64,000 nucleotides of DNA from Bacillus weihaiensis (GCF_001889165.1 NZ_CP016020.1:3136501-3200500), one strand, 5' to 3'; shown: positions 35,846-45,243, numbered from the stretch's first letter. Made by a program: numbers and translations. Notes: generated from the letters alone by a model not told the origin.

Positions 35846-37204
35846 TTAGCCCACTTTCTTCCCTTTTCTCCTAGCCAAGATTAAAAATCCTATAAATAAC
35901 GTAGGGACAAGGATAAACACACTTAATAAAGGAATATTGAAGCCTGTATTTTCTTTTATCTCATAGATTTCAGACACTTCACGTTCAAGGATAAATTCAT
36001 ATTCTCCATTCTCCTCTGAGAACGTATCACCTGTTAATAACCCTTGAAGCTTTTTGTCATCCGCTATTTCACTCGCTTGAATTCTCACCTTTTGTGTTTT
36101 CGTTGAATTGTTAATTGCAACAAGAATAGATTCTCCTTCAAAAGTACGTTTGAAGATCATCATTCCATCCTGTTCATAAAGGACGTTGAAATCTCCTTTT
36201 GATAAAGCCGGTAAATTATTTCTAATCGTCGCAAGCTTACCAATGTATTCAATTAATTCCTCATCTGACTGGAAATTCATTAACGGACGATTTGTTGGAG
36301 GCTCGGCCCCATCGACTGCAATTTCAGAGCCATAATAAACAAATGGCGTACCGGGTATTGTGTATAAGAAAGAAAAAGCTAGCTTAAAGCGATTACCTGG
36401 ATGCTGATTTTGTTCAATTGCATAGCGAGTAAAACGGACGGTTTCATCATTATCAAAATAATTGGTTATCCTATTTGGAGTATGTTGAACAAGATTAATT
36501 AATGAATCTTGGGGTTGATCCACATTAGAAAAAGTTTCGGTCCCGATTTTATAGAACGGTTTATTAAGGATTGAATCAAAGCCTGCTTCTAAATAAGCAG
36601 CAAGTTTTTTTTCATCGTAAGCTTTGAAAGTACCAACCAAATAAAGCTCTTCTTCCTTTACCTCTTGGAGAACGCTTTCCCAATACGTTGCATCAAATAA
36701 GTCTGCATAGTGAAGATAAAAGCCGTCGATATTAGCTTCAACTAACCATTTTTGCGTGAATGCTAGTAGATTGTCTTTTCCTTTATTTGAACTTAGATCA
36801 AGTCTTTCTAGATCAAATTCTACCATCACAAGAAGCTCCTGTTTATGCGCTTCGTCAACTAGAGCCTTTAAATCCTCTACTGTTCCATAATGAGAATCAA
36901 TTCTTTCACCTTCAAAGCCTTCTTCAAAAATAGATGATAAGATAAGGGTTGAGAACCCCATATCCTTTATATACTGGATTTTTTTCGTTAACCCTTCCAA
37001 ATCACCGCCATGATAGGCTAATGGATCTTCTGGATTGAAATCTTCTCCGTCATTATGTGGATTTCCATTATGAAAACGATCCACTTCTACGTAATACGCC
37101 GTTTCCTCTTGCCAGTCTTTTTGATCTTTCGTTTCAGCCTGTACAGCTTGAACAGACAGAAGCAGCATGAATGTTATGAATACAGATACTATTCGTTTAC
37201 CCAT
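35846..37204 (-). CDS. membrane-anchored GH13 alpha-amylase-like protein, catalytic residues lost
   Basis: The 452-residue protein has a signal peptide (residues 1-23), a GH13-like barrel and a C-terminal membrane helix (about 421-444) followed by RRKGKK, so it should sit on the outer face of the membrane. Amylase landmarks remain: YYVEVDRF, AYHGGDLEGL, FDNDETVRFTR and PGTPFVYYGSEIAVDG. But the nucleophile site IDGFYLHY has His165 where Asp is expected (and Tyr163 for Arg), the acid-base site LVGTF has Thr192 for Glu, and the third site DNDE has Glu254 for Asp. Region I (VMVEFDLERL) lacks N-H. The protein also seems shortened in domain B. It is probably a non-catalytic glycan-binding relative. 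Confidence 0.85.
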   Translation of the reverse strand: MGKRIVSVFITFMLLLSVQAVQAETKDQKDWQEETAYYVEVDRFHNGNPHNDGEDFNPEDPLAYHGGDLEGLTKKIQYIKDMGFSTLILSSIFEEGFEGERIDSHYGTVEDLKALVDEAHKQELLVMVEFDLERLDLSSNKGKDNLLAFTQKWLVEANIDGFYLHYADLFDATYWESVLQEVKEEELYLVGTFKAYDEKKLAAYLEAGFDSILNKPFYKIGTETFSNVDQPQDSLINLVQHTPNRITNYFDNDETVRFTRYAIEQNQHPGNRFKLAFSFLYTIPGTPFVYYGSEIAVDGAEPPTNRPLMNFQSDEELIEYIGKLATIRNNLPALSKGDFNVLYEQDGMMIFKRTFEGESILVAINNSTKTQKVRIQASEIADDKKLQGLLTGDTFSEENGEYEFILEREVSEIYEIKENTGFNIPLLSVFILVPTLFIGFLILARRKGKKVG

Positions 37205-37298
37205 CTTATTATCAATTCCTCCATCTAATCTAAATCACTCTGCCTTTAAGAGTATCGTTTTCTGTTATAAATCGTCAAATCTTTATTATGAAGTTCTC

Positions 37299-38171
37299 TT
37301 ACTCTCTCCCCCTTCGTCGATGAATGACTTTTCGATATTCTAAAGGACTTAACCCCTCTAATCGTTTAAATAGCTTCGAAAAATAGGTTGTATCAACAAT
37401 TCCAACCTCTTGAGATATATAAGAAATTTTACTTTCTGTTGTTGCTAATAATTTTTTTGCTACATTCATACGATGTTTATTTAAATATAAGTTTGGAGTC
37501 ATGCCAATAATTTTTTGCATGCACCGTGTAATATAATCAGGATGAAAATGAATCGCTTTTGCCAGATCATCCATTTTCATTTCTTCTTTATAGGCAGACT
37601 GAATATAAGCAATTGTTTGTTCTACGACTTTTTCAGCAGCCGTAGGAATGTTGCAAGCTTCCTTTTGTAAATGTAATAAAAATTCTTGAAAAAGGAGCTG
37701 CTGCCTCAAATGGAAATCCGGTGTTTGTTCATCTATATCCATCAACCCTTCAAAAAGGTTCTCTATATAAACTTGATTTTCAATTTCACCATAAGTAGGC
37801 AAGCAAAATCTGTAAAGTGAAGGTTTGACATAATCTCCTTCAGTTACTTTCATATCAGCCCAGTTTTCCAATCCACTCTCCGTTAAGTCATATTCAGTCG
37901 GAATAAGAAAATGAAACCAAATATACTCTGTCTTCACCTTACAGCCTTTATGACCATAATGCTCAAAGCCTGGAACCAACATGATGTATTGTCCTTTTCG
38001 AATGGAGTATGCTTGTTCATCCTCGGTTAAAAACAGCTCACCTTCTTTTACATAAATTAAATCAAAGACATTAAAAACTCTACGGAAATGCTTATTTCCC
38101 TTTTCAAAAATTGCGTAACCACCCTTAATCAAGGTAGGAAAAGGGGGGGCAAAGAATTCAATATAGGACAA
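37299..38171 (-). CDS. AraC-family transcriptional regulator (YisR-like)
   Basis: The 290-residue protein has an N-terminal cupin-type sensor domain (about residues 20-100) and a C-terminal AraC double helix-turn-helix (about 188-287: MDDLAKAIHFHPDYITRCMQ and ISYISQEVGIVDTTYFSKLF), ending LSPLEYRK. Such regulators usually respond to sugars and bind near their own promoter. It is divergent from the MATE gene, as yisR is from yisQ in B. subtilis. It also lies upstream, on the same strand, of the amylase-like gene, separated by 94 bases, so a link to carbohydrate sensing is possible. The start is TTG at 38171 after AAGAGGTGA. Confidence 0.85.
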   Translation of the reverse strand: MSYIEFFAPPFPTLIKGGYAIFEKGNKHFRRVFNVFDLIYVKEGELFLTEDEQAYSIRKGQYIMLVPGFEHYGHKGCKVKTEYIWFHFLIPTEYDLTESGLENWADMKVTEGDYVKPSLYRFCLPTYGEIENQVYIENLFEGLMDIDEQTPDFHLRQQLLFQEFLLHLQKEACNIPTAAEKVVEQTIAYIQSAYKEEMKMDDLAKAIHFHPDYITRCMQKIIGMTPNLYLNKHRMNVAKKLLATTESKISYISQEVGIVDTTYFSKLFKRLEGLSPLEYRKVIHRRRGRE

Positions 38172-38292
38172 AACACATCACCTCTTATGGTCGGATATTT
38201 CCAAAAGTTATCGACTTGCTCTCTTTCTATTATAACGTAATCTCTGTAAACTAAGTTGAGATTGTTAACGTTTTTAAAGAGGAGCTGATCTA

Positions 38293-39657
38293 ATGTCGTT
38301 AACAAAACAAGATCGTAAAATCACATTATTTGCACTTACTTGGCCTATTTTCATAGAGGTTATGCTACACATGCTTATGGGGAACGCTGATACATTAATG
38401 TTAAGTCAATATTCAGATGACTCAGTAGCTGCTGTAGGGGTTTCAAATCAAATCTTATTCCTGCTCATCGTCATGTTTGGATTTATTGCCACAGGCACAA
38501 CGATTTTAGTTGCTCAATATCTGGGTGCTAACAATTATAAAGATGCAAAAGAAATCTCATCCGTTTCTTTATCAGCTAACCTACTCTTTAGCCTGATTAT
38601 CAGTGTTGTGATCGTGCTTACGAGTGAAGATATATTGCTTTTGATGAACATACCTCAAGAACTACTACCTGAAGCTACGTTTTACTTACAGGTCGTTGGA
38701 GGATTTTCTTTCATTCAAGCTCTCATTATGACAGCTGGAGCCATACTGAAAAGCTACGGCTACACAAAGGATACAATGTATTTAACAATCGGAATGAATC
38801 TCTTAAACATTATCGGAAACTATTTCTTTATTTTTGGTCCATTTGGTATTCCAGTTTTAGGGGTACAGGGTGTTGCGATTTCGACCGTCACGTCTCGGAT
38901 AGTTGGATTAATTGTCATCTTAGTTATATTAAAGCGTCGAGTTCATTTCACCCTCTCATTAAAGAAAATCTTTGCTTTACCAGGTCACCATTTGAAAAAC
39001 CTCCTACGAATTGGAGTACCAACAGCAGGAGAACAATTCTCCTACAATACTTCTCAAATGATGATTACGGTTTTCATTACTATGCTTGGCACACATGCAC
39101 TAACTACGAAAATTTATACCCAAAACTTAATGATGCTCATCTTGTTGTTTAGTTTAGCGGTTAGTCAGGGAACTCAAATATTAATTGGCTATTTAATTGG
39201 AGCAAAAGAGTACGACGCGGCCTACAAACGTTGTTTATCAAGTCTCTACGCTGGTGTCATAATCTCAACAGTTATGGCTATCATTTTCACACTCTTTTCT
39301 AAGCAATTACTAGGTATTTTCACAACAGATGAAAGAATACTTGAAACGGGTGCCATCTTAATTCTATTTACAATTATCCTTGAACCTGGTCGAGCATTTA
39401 ACATGATTATCATTAGCTCTTTACGTGCCGCAGGAGATATCAAATTCCCAACCTATATGGGCATTTTATCAATGTGGGGTATTAGTGTCCCCATTGCCTA
39501 TGTTTTAGGAATTCATTTTGAGCTAGGTTTAGTAGGTATTTGGGTTGCCTTTATTGCCGATGAGTGGTTTAGAGGCATTATTATGCTAGCAAGATGGAAA
39601 TCTCGTATTTGGGAAAGAAAGCAATTTGCAACTAGCAAGCCTTTACCTGCTAGTTAA
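38293..39657 (+). CDS. yisQ: MATE-family efflux transporter (YisQ-like)
   Basis: The 454-residue protein has about twelve membrane helices in two halves, with MATE features such as the N-terminal TWPIFIEVMLHMLMGNADTLM and the mid-protein GVPTAGEQFSYNTSQMM. MATE transporters export cationic drugs or metabolites in exchange for sodium or protons. The substrate is unknown. AGAGGAGCTGATCTA precedes the ATG. Its neighbours match yisR and yisP in B. subtilis, which supports the yisQ name. A partial copy of the 120-bp palindromic repeat follows. Confidence 0.9.
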   Translation: MSLTKQDRKITLFALTWPIFIEVMLHMLMGNADTLMLSQYSDDSVAAVGVSNQILFLLIVMFGFIATGTTILVAQYLGANNYKDAKEISSVSLSANLLFSLIISVVIVLTSEDILLLMNIPQELLPEATFYLQVVGGFSFIQALIMTAGAILKSYGYTKDTMYLTIGMNLLNIIGNYFFIFGPFGIPVLGVQGVAISTVTSRIVGLIVILVILKRRVHFTLSLKKIFALPGHHLKNLLRIGVPTAGEQFSYNTSQMMITVFITMLGTHALTTKIYTQNLMMLILLFSLAVSQGTQILIGYLIGAKEYDAAYKRCLSSLYAGVIISTVMAIIFTLFSKQLLGIFTTDERILETGAILILFTIILEPGRAFNMIIISSLRAAGDIKFPTYMGILSMWGISVPIAYVLGIHFELGLVGIWVAFIADEWFRGIIMLARWKSRIWERKQFATSKPLPAS

Positions 39658-39668
39658 TCTACTTAGGA

Positions 39669-39787
39669 GAGGCTCAGACAGAAATGCCCGGCACCTTAAC
39701 GGACAAACTATGTGTACGCACTGATTTATCTAAGTGTATACATTAGATTGTATCAGAGGGTGCCTGGCTCTTTTTTTGTCCAGAAAC
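39669..39787. repeat. 120-bp palindromic repeat, copy 2 (degenerate)
   Basis: This stretch aligns along its whole length with 5970-6089, sharing for example GTACGCACTGATTTATCTA and GGTGCCTGGCTC/GGTACCTGGCTC. The terminal inverted repeats are damaged: GAGGCTCAGACA at one end and TGTCCAGAAAC at the other. It may still end transcription of the MATE gene through the GTGCC/GGCAC stem and a T7 run. Confidence 0.8.
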
Positions 39788-39885
39788 GTGCCAAACTGCT
39801 ATTAACAAGAACAATAATCAAGTAAACACCACATAGGTTACTAGTAGTCTAAGCTGTTCTTCATAATTTCCAAATCATCAGCATA

Positions 39886-39921
39886 CATAAATTGTACAAA
39901 CATTCTCTCATCCCCTATAAT
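39886..39921 (+). promoter_or_regulatory. promoter and putative operator of the plus-strand carotenoid genes
   Basis: TTGTAC (39892-39897) and a perfect TATAAT (39916-39921) are 18 bases apart, about 25 bases before the first gene. The -35 is embedded in CATAAATTGTACA (39886-39898) and the palindrome TTGTACAA. The same 13 bases occur in the leader of the opposing carotenoid operon at 46777-46789. Confidence 0.65.
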
Positions 39922-39945
39922 CATTGGTAGAAATGGAGGTACGAT

Positions 39946-40707
39946 ATGAAGCTTGATGAAAACATTTTTAAACTATTCGTTCTTTGGTATGTCATCGGGG
40001 TTGTTTTATTAACCTTTGACCTTATTCCTCCATATCTTGAATGGGCAAATGTTGTTTTCTTAGTACTCGCCGGTACTATTGGAGGAATTTATTTCACTCA
40101 CACATTTGGCAGAAAGATGGGCTTTTCCATAAGCATATTTGTGATTCTTTTTTCCATTGCCGCAGAGCACCTTGGAGTGGAATATGGTCTCTTATTTGGA
40201 GATTATTATTACACGAGTGATTTTGGTCCTCAAATCTTAGGAGTGCCTGTTGCCATCGGCTTTGCTTGGCTGCTTGTCATTGCTGGTACCCACGCTATTA
40301 CGAAAGTCATAATAGGTGAAACGCGTTTCTTATCTTTTACAATAGTCGCTTCTTTATTAACGGTATTGATTGACTTAATCATTGATCCTGTCGCTTTCGA
40401 GGTAAAGCATTATTGGGTCTGGAATGCAGAAAGCTTTTACTATAACGTCCCGATGTCTAACTTTATAGGCTGGTTTGTAGTCGGTTACTTTATCCATTCT
40501 GTTATTTATCTAGTAACAATGAAACAACCCATCGTTTACTCAAAATGGCATTCACGAATGGTTCTCGTTTACTTTCTTGTATTAGCTATGTTTGTCTTAC
40601 TAGCCGCCATTCACACTTTATGGTTAGCGGTCTTATTAACAGGTTCCCTCGCATTACTCACCCTGTTTTTCTATATTCGAAACCGAAATGAGGGAACTCC
40701 AGCGTGA
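39946..40707 (+). CDS. CruF-like carotenoid hydratase (DUF422 family)
   Basis: The 253-residue membrane protein has about seven hydrophobic helices and the DUF422/CruF core: EHLGVEYGLLFGDYYYT (near residues 66-82), GVPVAIGFAW and the conserved IDPVAF. CruF enzymes add water to the 1,2 double bond of acyclic carotenoids. In pigmented Bacillus species a CruF homologue belongs to the C30 pathway, where hydration prepares the end for glycosylation. TGGAGGTACGAT precedes the ATG. It overlaps the next gene and starts the plus-strand half of the carotenoid cluster. Confidence 0.82.
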   Translation: MKLDENIFKLFVLWYVIGVVLLTFDLIPPYLEWANVVFLVLAGTIGGIYFTHTFGRKMGFSISIFVILFSIAAEHLGVEYGLLFGDYYYTSDFGPQILGVPVAIGFAWLLVIAGTHAITKVIIGETRFLSFTIVASLLTVLIDLIIDPVAFEVKHYWVWNAESFYYNVPMSNFIGWFVVGYFIHSVIYLVTMKQPIVYSKWHSRMVLVYFLVLAMFVLLAAIHTLWLAVLLTGSLALLTLFFYIRNRNEGTPA

Positions 40708-41369
40708 TGGAAGCAACTAAACGAGCTTGGTTTGAAGCCTTGTTTGACCTTTATAATCATAGATTACTAAAAAAACATTTTCACACAATTTACTTATCTT
40801 CATCATCAGCTATCCCTTTACCATCACAAGCTGTTTTTTGTATAAATCATAGCTCTTGGTGGGATGCATTGGTTCTCTTTCACTTAAACCGTCATGTCTT
40901 ACATAAGGATTTATATGTCATGATGCATGAAAAGGGGATAACAGAGTACCCTTTTTTTAGGAAGCTTGGTGCCTTCTCCGTTAATCGAGCTAAACCAAGA
41001 GATATCATTCGCTCCCTATCTTATAGTGGGAAACTACTACAAGAGGGGAAAACTGTCGGTCTATTTCCACAGGGGGATGAGTTTCATTTAGAAAAACGCC
41101 CCTTGCAGTTTTTACCAGGAAGTATTTCCTTAATTGAAAAATATAAGCAGATCCCCCTCCTCCCGATCTGTTTTTATTATAGCTTTGGTCATGTAAAAAA
41201 TCCTGAAGTCTATATCCATATTGGTGAACCTATATACTATGATCAATTACAAGGGAATAAACGAAAAGATAAAAATACTGCTTTAGAAAGAATGTATACG
41301 TTACAGCTTGATAAACTTAGAGAATTAGTGATTAACGAAAAAGTCGACTCTTTTCACCCAATACTTTAA
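40704..41369 (+). CDS. PlsC-like acyltransferase, carotenoid cluster
   Basis: The 221-residue protein carries acyltransferase motif I NHSSWWD (H-x4-D, near residue 49) and motif III in the altered form FPQGDEF (usual E-G-T-R). The later P-L-L-P-I motif is present as IPLLPICFYY. Related enzymes acylate glycerol phosphate; in carotenoid clusters such a protein can esterify the sugar end of the pigment, as CrtO does for staphyloxanthin, though by a different sequence family. GTG at 40704 has the best spacing from GAGGG; ATG at 40707 is the alternative. It overlaps the CruF-like gene. Confidence 0.8.
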   Translation: MMEATKRAWFEALFDLYNHRLLKKHFHTIYLSSSSAIPLPSQAVFCINHSSWWDALVLFHLNRHVLHKDLYVMMHEKGITEYPFFRKLGAFSVNRAKPRDIIRSLSYSGKLLQEGKTVGLFPQGDEFHLEKRPLQFLPGSISLIEKYKQIPLLPICFYYSFGHVKNPEVYIHIGEPIYYDQLQGNKRKDKNTALERMYTLQLDKLRELVINEKVDSFHPIL

Positions 41370-41389
41370 GAACGTTAGGAATGGAAAAT

Positions 41390-42862
41390 ATGAAAAAAGT
41401 TGCCGTTATTGGAGCTGGGCTTGGCGGCTTATCTGCTGCTATCTCATTAGCAACAAAAGGCTATTCTGTTGAACTATTTGAAAAGAACAATCATTGTGGT
41501 GGAAAATTAATGCCGTATGAGCTTGGGACACATAAATTTGATTTTGGTCCAAATACCATTACGATGCCAGATGTATTTAAACAGGTTTTTGCACTTGCTT
41601 CAGAAAATCCAGATGACTATGTAACCTTTAAAAAACTGAATGTGCATACAAGAAATTCGTTTGCAGACGGTAGCCACTTCGATTTCACGAGCGACCGGTC
41701 ATTGATGAAAAACCAATTAGTAGAGCTTGATTCTTTCGGAGAAGCACATTATGATTCATTCATTAAAGAAATTACAAGGCTTTACACACTATCAGAAAAG
41801 CACTTCTTTTATAAAACGTTTCAATCCTATACAGATTATCTGTCCCCAACGCTAGGGAAGGCTCTTTTACAAGTAAGGCCTTATGAATCTCTTTACCATT
41901 TCTTTTCAAGGTATTTCCAGAAGAAAGAAGTACTTGAAGCCTTCTCAAGATATGCTACATACATTGGCTCTTCTCCATATGTAAGTCCAGCAACATTTGC
42001 AATGATTGCTTATTTAGAGCTTGTTCAAGGGGTTTATTATATAGAAGGAGGAAATGTCCAGTTAGCTAAAGCCTATGAAAAAGTAGCAAGAAAGTTAGGT
42101 ATTACTATTCATCTCAATACAAAAGTAACGAAAATGAATGTAACAAATAAAAAAATCACATCACTTGTCCTAAATGATGCAAAAACAGCTGCATTCGATG
42201 AGGTGGTGATGAACGCAGATTTGCTAAAAGCATATCCAGAACTAATACATGAAGATAACCGCCCTCACTTTACAAATAAAAAGCGGGACAAGTATCAACC
42301 ATCGATATCCGCATTTGTAATCCTAGCTGGTTTATCGCATAGAAATAAAGGGCTTCTTCATCATAATGTCTTCTTCTCACGTGATTATGAAAAAGAATTT
42401 AATGACCTCTTTCAATCTGGAAGTTATAGCTGGGAGCCAACGATCTATATTAGTAATAGTTCCTATACAGATCAGAGCCAGTCACCTGATGGAGATAATT
42501 TATTTATTCTTGTGAATGCACCTGCACTACATCAAGATGGTGAATTAGGGGTAGACCCTGAAGCTTACAAACAGATGATTTATGATCAATTAGAAAAAAG
42601 GGGTGTGCAGATACGAGACTTTTTAGTAGAAGAAAAAGTCATTACACCTAAAGATATTGAGGAAAAATTCGGTGCCTATCGTGGAGCCCTCTACGGACTT
42701 GCCAGTAACAAAAAAATTGACGCCTTTTTACGACCTAGTAATTTCGCGAAAGATATAGTGAATTTATCATTTGTAGGTGGAAGCACTCATCCAGGAGGCG
42801 GATCACCGATGGTTGTTATTAGTGGATTAAATGTGGCACATGCATTGGGTAATCGGTTATGA
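41390..42862 (+). CDS. phytoene-desaturase-family carotenoid oxidase (CrtNb/CrtP-like)
   Basis: The 490-residue flavoprotein begins MKKVAVIGAGLGGLSAAISL, the FAD dinucleotide fold, and ends with the family motif FVGGSTHPGGGSPMV. Features such as FGPNTITMPDVF and YRGALYGLASNKK resemble the CrtNb/CrtP branch, which oxidises the terminal methyl of C30 carotenoids to an aldehyde or acid. The specific branch is from memory and only probable. I use ATG 41390, ten bases after AGGA, rather than 41381. It follows the acyltransferase by 20 bases and ends at a terminator shared with the opposing crtM. Confidence 0.85.
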   Translation: MKKVAVIGAGLGGLSAAISLATKGYSVELFEKNNHCGGKLMPYELGTHKFDFGPNTITMPDVFKQVFALASENPDDYVTFKKLNVHTRNSFADGSHFDFTSDRSLMKNQLVELDSFGEAHYDSFIKEITRLYTLSEKHFFYKTFQSYTDYLSPTLGKALLQVRPYESLYHFFSRYFQKKEVLEAFSRYATYIGSSPYVSPATFAMIAYLELVQGVYYIEGGNVQLAKAYEKVARKLGITIHLNTKVTKMNVTNKKITSLVLNDAKTAAFDEVVMNADLLKAYPELIHEDNRPHFTNKKRDKYQPSISAFVILAGLSHRNKGLLHHNVFFSRDYEKEFNDLFQSGSYSWEPTIYISNSSYTDQSQSPDGDNLFILVNAPALHQDGELGVDPEAYKQMIYDQLEKRGVQIRDFLVEEKVITPKDIEEKFGAYRGALYGLASNKKIDAFLRPSNFAKDIVNLSFVGGSTHPGGGSPMVVISGLNVAHALGNRL

Positions 42863-42888
42863 GAGCCATTTCCTAGGTAGATCAATCA

Positions 42889-42927
42889 AAAAACAGCAGC
42901 TCAATTCTTTCATGAGATGCTGTTTTT
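42889..42927. terminator. bidirectional terminator between the carotenoid half-operons
   Basis: AAACAGCA (42891-42898) pairs with TGCTGTTT (42918-42925), and CTCA with TGAG inside. There are A and T runs on both sides. Confidence 0.78.
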
Positions 42928-42943
42928 GATTTCTAACAATCTC

Positions 42944-43789
42944 CTATCCTGATATACTCTCTAGGATCATCGATTTTTCTTCATTCGTGACAAACTGTTT
43001 CTCAGTAAACACTTGATAGTTCTTTTTGCGGATAATGGTTAAAATTTCACGATATAAGAGCGCTGAAGCTTTTACTGGTGTTCGTGCTGATAACGGATAA
43101 TAATGCATCGTTTCAAGTGCTTTTAAGTAATATCCTTCTGCCTCTTGGGCCATGTGCTCCCAAAGAGTAATAAACGCTGGGTTAATAACAGCCATCTCTA
43201 AATCTCTCACATGATATTGATAACGATCCATTAATTCTTTTGGTAGATACATTCGATCTCGATCTAAATCTTCCCCTACATCTCTTAGTATATTCGTTAT
43301 TTGCATGCCAAGCCCCAGTGCAATTGCCCCTTCACGAAGTTCATTCACTTTATCCGGAGCCAAAATTGGTAATAGCATTAATCCGACCGAGCTGGCTACA
43401 TGATATGAATAGGTAACTACCTCATCCATTGAATAGTATTTTGTTTTCACCAAATCCATTCGTTGCCCCTTTATCATATCAAAAAATGCCGCTTCCTCTA
43501 ATTGATACTTCTTAAAAGCATCTTTCAACGCAATCCACATGAATTCATGAGCATCATGTGGAATACTGCCTTTTAGGAATTTCTTAAAGTTCATTTCAAA
43601 TTGTTGTAGCTCCACATGAGGGGCATGCCCTTCATCGACAATATCATCGACAATTCGGCAAAATGCATACACAGCCCATACAGCCTGTTTTTTATCTTTT
43701 GGCAATAGGGAGAACGCTTTGAAAAACGTTTTTGAGTGTTGCTTAATTACTTGTTCACATTGTAAATAAGCTGTTTCTACATCAAGCAT
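42944..43789 (-). CDS. crtM: dehydrosqualene / phytoene synthase (CrtM)
   Basis: This 281-residue squalene/phytoene-synthase family enzyme condenses two prenyl diphosphates, in Bacillus most likely two farnesyl diphosphates to give C30 dehydrosqualene. Both aspartate motifs are intact: YAFCRIVDDIVDEG (near 41-54) and LRDVGEDLDRDRMYLP (near 166-181). GGAGGAGAGAAA precedes the ATG, which overlaps the upstream desaturase gene by 13 bases. It occupies the position of yisP in B. subtilis, between the yisQ-like gene and asnO. Confidence 0.92.
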   Translation of the reverse strand: MLDVETAYLQCEQVIKQHSKTFFKAFSLLPKDKKQAVWAVYAFCRIVDDIVDEGHAPHVELQQFEMNFKKFLKGSIPHDAHEFMWIALKDAFKKYQLEEAAFFDMIKGQRMDLVKTKYYSMDEVVTYSYHVASSVGLMLLPILAPDKVNELREGAIALGLGMQITNILRDVGEDLDRDRMYLPKELMDRYQYHVRDLEMAVINPAFITLWEHMAQEAEGYYLKALETMHYYPLSARTPVKASALLYREILTIIRKKNYQVFTEKQFVTNEEKSMILESISG

Positions 43790-45243
43790 TTTCTCTCCTC
43801 CTCTTCTGTATCACGAAGTAAAGTATCGACCATCATCTTAGCGCCTTGCATAACAATCGGAATTCCACCACCAGGATGGATCGATGCACCTACCGCGTAT
43901 ACATTTTCATACTGCGATGGCTTTGCTTGAGGACGAAACACACCAGATTGAAAAAGAATGGGGGCAATCCCAAAGCTTCCTCCTTCAAATAAACCATCTT
44001 GCACCGAATCATTCGGAGTTCTAACTTTTTGCCACACAATATGGTCTCTTAAGTTCGGATAGCCTCTTTTTTCTAGCTCCTCGACAATATCCTCAATAAA
44101 CTCATGTTCCTTCGACCAATCAATATGAGTACCCGATGGTACCGGAACTAATGTATATAAAACTCCTTTTCCTTCTGGTGCTAGACTTGGATCAATGACT
44201 GAAGGATGGAATGAGTAAAAGGAAGGATCAGTAGGAACTATTTTCTTTTCGAATATTTCCCTCATATGGTTTTCAAAATCACTACTCATAAAAAATTGAT
44301 GCACAGGTGTATCCTGATAAATTTTATCTAAGCCAAAATAAAGCATCACACAGCTAGAGGAAGGTGTATATTTCCGTTGTGTATTCTTCTTTTCCTGTAG
44401 TAGCTTTTCAATAACCGGAAAATCTCCATTCAAGATAATTGATTCAGCTTCAATCCATTCATCCTTCCCATTAAGTCCTGTCGCTTTAGACCCGGAATAA
44501 GTGAGAGAAGTCACTTCAGTATCTAGCCGAACCTGAATGCCACGACGCTCTATTTCTGTTTGTAACACCTCGACTAAGCTTGCATACCCGCCTTTTAGAT
44601 AATATATTCCATGCTGGTGTTCACTGAATGAGACTAATGAATAAAGTGCTGGCGATTCATAAGGATTACCACCAATATATAATGATTGGAGAGAATAGGC
44701 TAATCTCATGTTTTCTTCTTGAAAATAAGCTTTTAAAGATTGATAGACAGTTCGATAGGCTTTTAATTTCATAAGGGTCTTTACGTTATTTTTTGTCCAG
44801 AAATCACGTCTTTTAATAAATGTCCTCTTTATAAAAGCATCCATTCCCTTATCAAATCGAACATTCATATCCTTCATAAATCGTAAGAATCCTTGCTTAT
44901 CTTTAGGATAAAGTCGCTCTATTTCTGCGATTTGCTTTTCTATGTCTGAGTATTTTTCATAGGAAGTTCCATCTTTAAAATGTATAGAATATAAAGGATC
45001 AATCTGTATAAGTTCAAAAGCGTCCGAGGGTACCCCTGCTTCTTCGAGAATACTTGTTAACATATGTGGGAGAAGAACAATAGTTGGTCCTTCATCAATC
45101 TTATACTCTCCTTCTCTTACAAATGCCAGCCTGCCACCTAATTGATTACTTTTTTCAAGAATCGTCACATCATATCCCTTTTGATTAAGGAGGAGCGCTG
45201 ATACCAGTCCACCAATGCCTCCACCAACAATTACTGTCTTCAT
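43777..45243 (-). CDS. phytoene/dehydrosqualene desaturase family flavoprotein
   Basis: The 488-residue protein starts MKTVIVGGGIGGLVSALLLN (FAD-binding fold) and ends with AVGASIHPGGGIPIVM, typical of CrtI/CrtN enzymes. It may be the CrtN that introduces double bonds into dehydrosqualene, or a CrtNc-type aldehyde oxidase; sequence alone does not decide. The N-terminal IDEGPTIVLLP differs from the more usual FDMGPT-type motif, which hints at a specialised role. It overlaps crtM by 13 bases and the next desaturase by four. Confidence 0.83.
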   Translation of the reverse strand: MKTVIVGGGIGGLVSALLLNQKGYDVTILEKSNQLGGRLAFVREGEYKIDEGPTIVLLPHMLTSILEEAGVPSDAFELIQIDPLYSIHFKDGTSYEKYSDIEKQIAEIERLYPKDKQGFLRFMKDMNVRFDKGMDAFIKRTFIKRRDFWTKNNVKTLMKLKAYRTVYQSLKAYFQEENMRLAYSLQSLYIGGNPYESPALYSLVSFSEHQHGIYYLKGGYASLVEVLQTEIERRGIQVRLDTEVTSLTYSGSKATGLNGKDEWIEAESIILNGDFPVIEKLLQEKKNTQRKYTPSSSCVMLYFGLDKIYQDTPVHQFFMSSDFENHMREIFEKKIVPTDPSFYSFHPSVIDPSLAPEGKGVLYTLVPVPSGTHIDWSKEHEFIEDIVEELEKRGYPNLRDHIVWQKVRTPNDSVQDGLFEGGSFGIAPILFQSGVFRPQAKPSQYENVYAVGASIHPGGGIPIVMQGAKMMVDTLLRDTEEEERKCLM

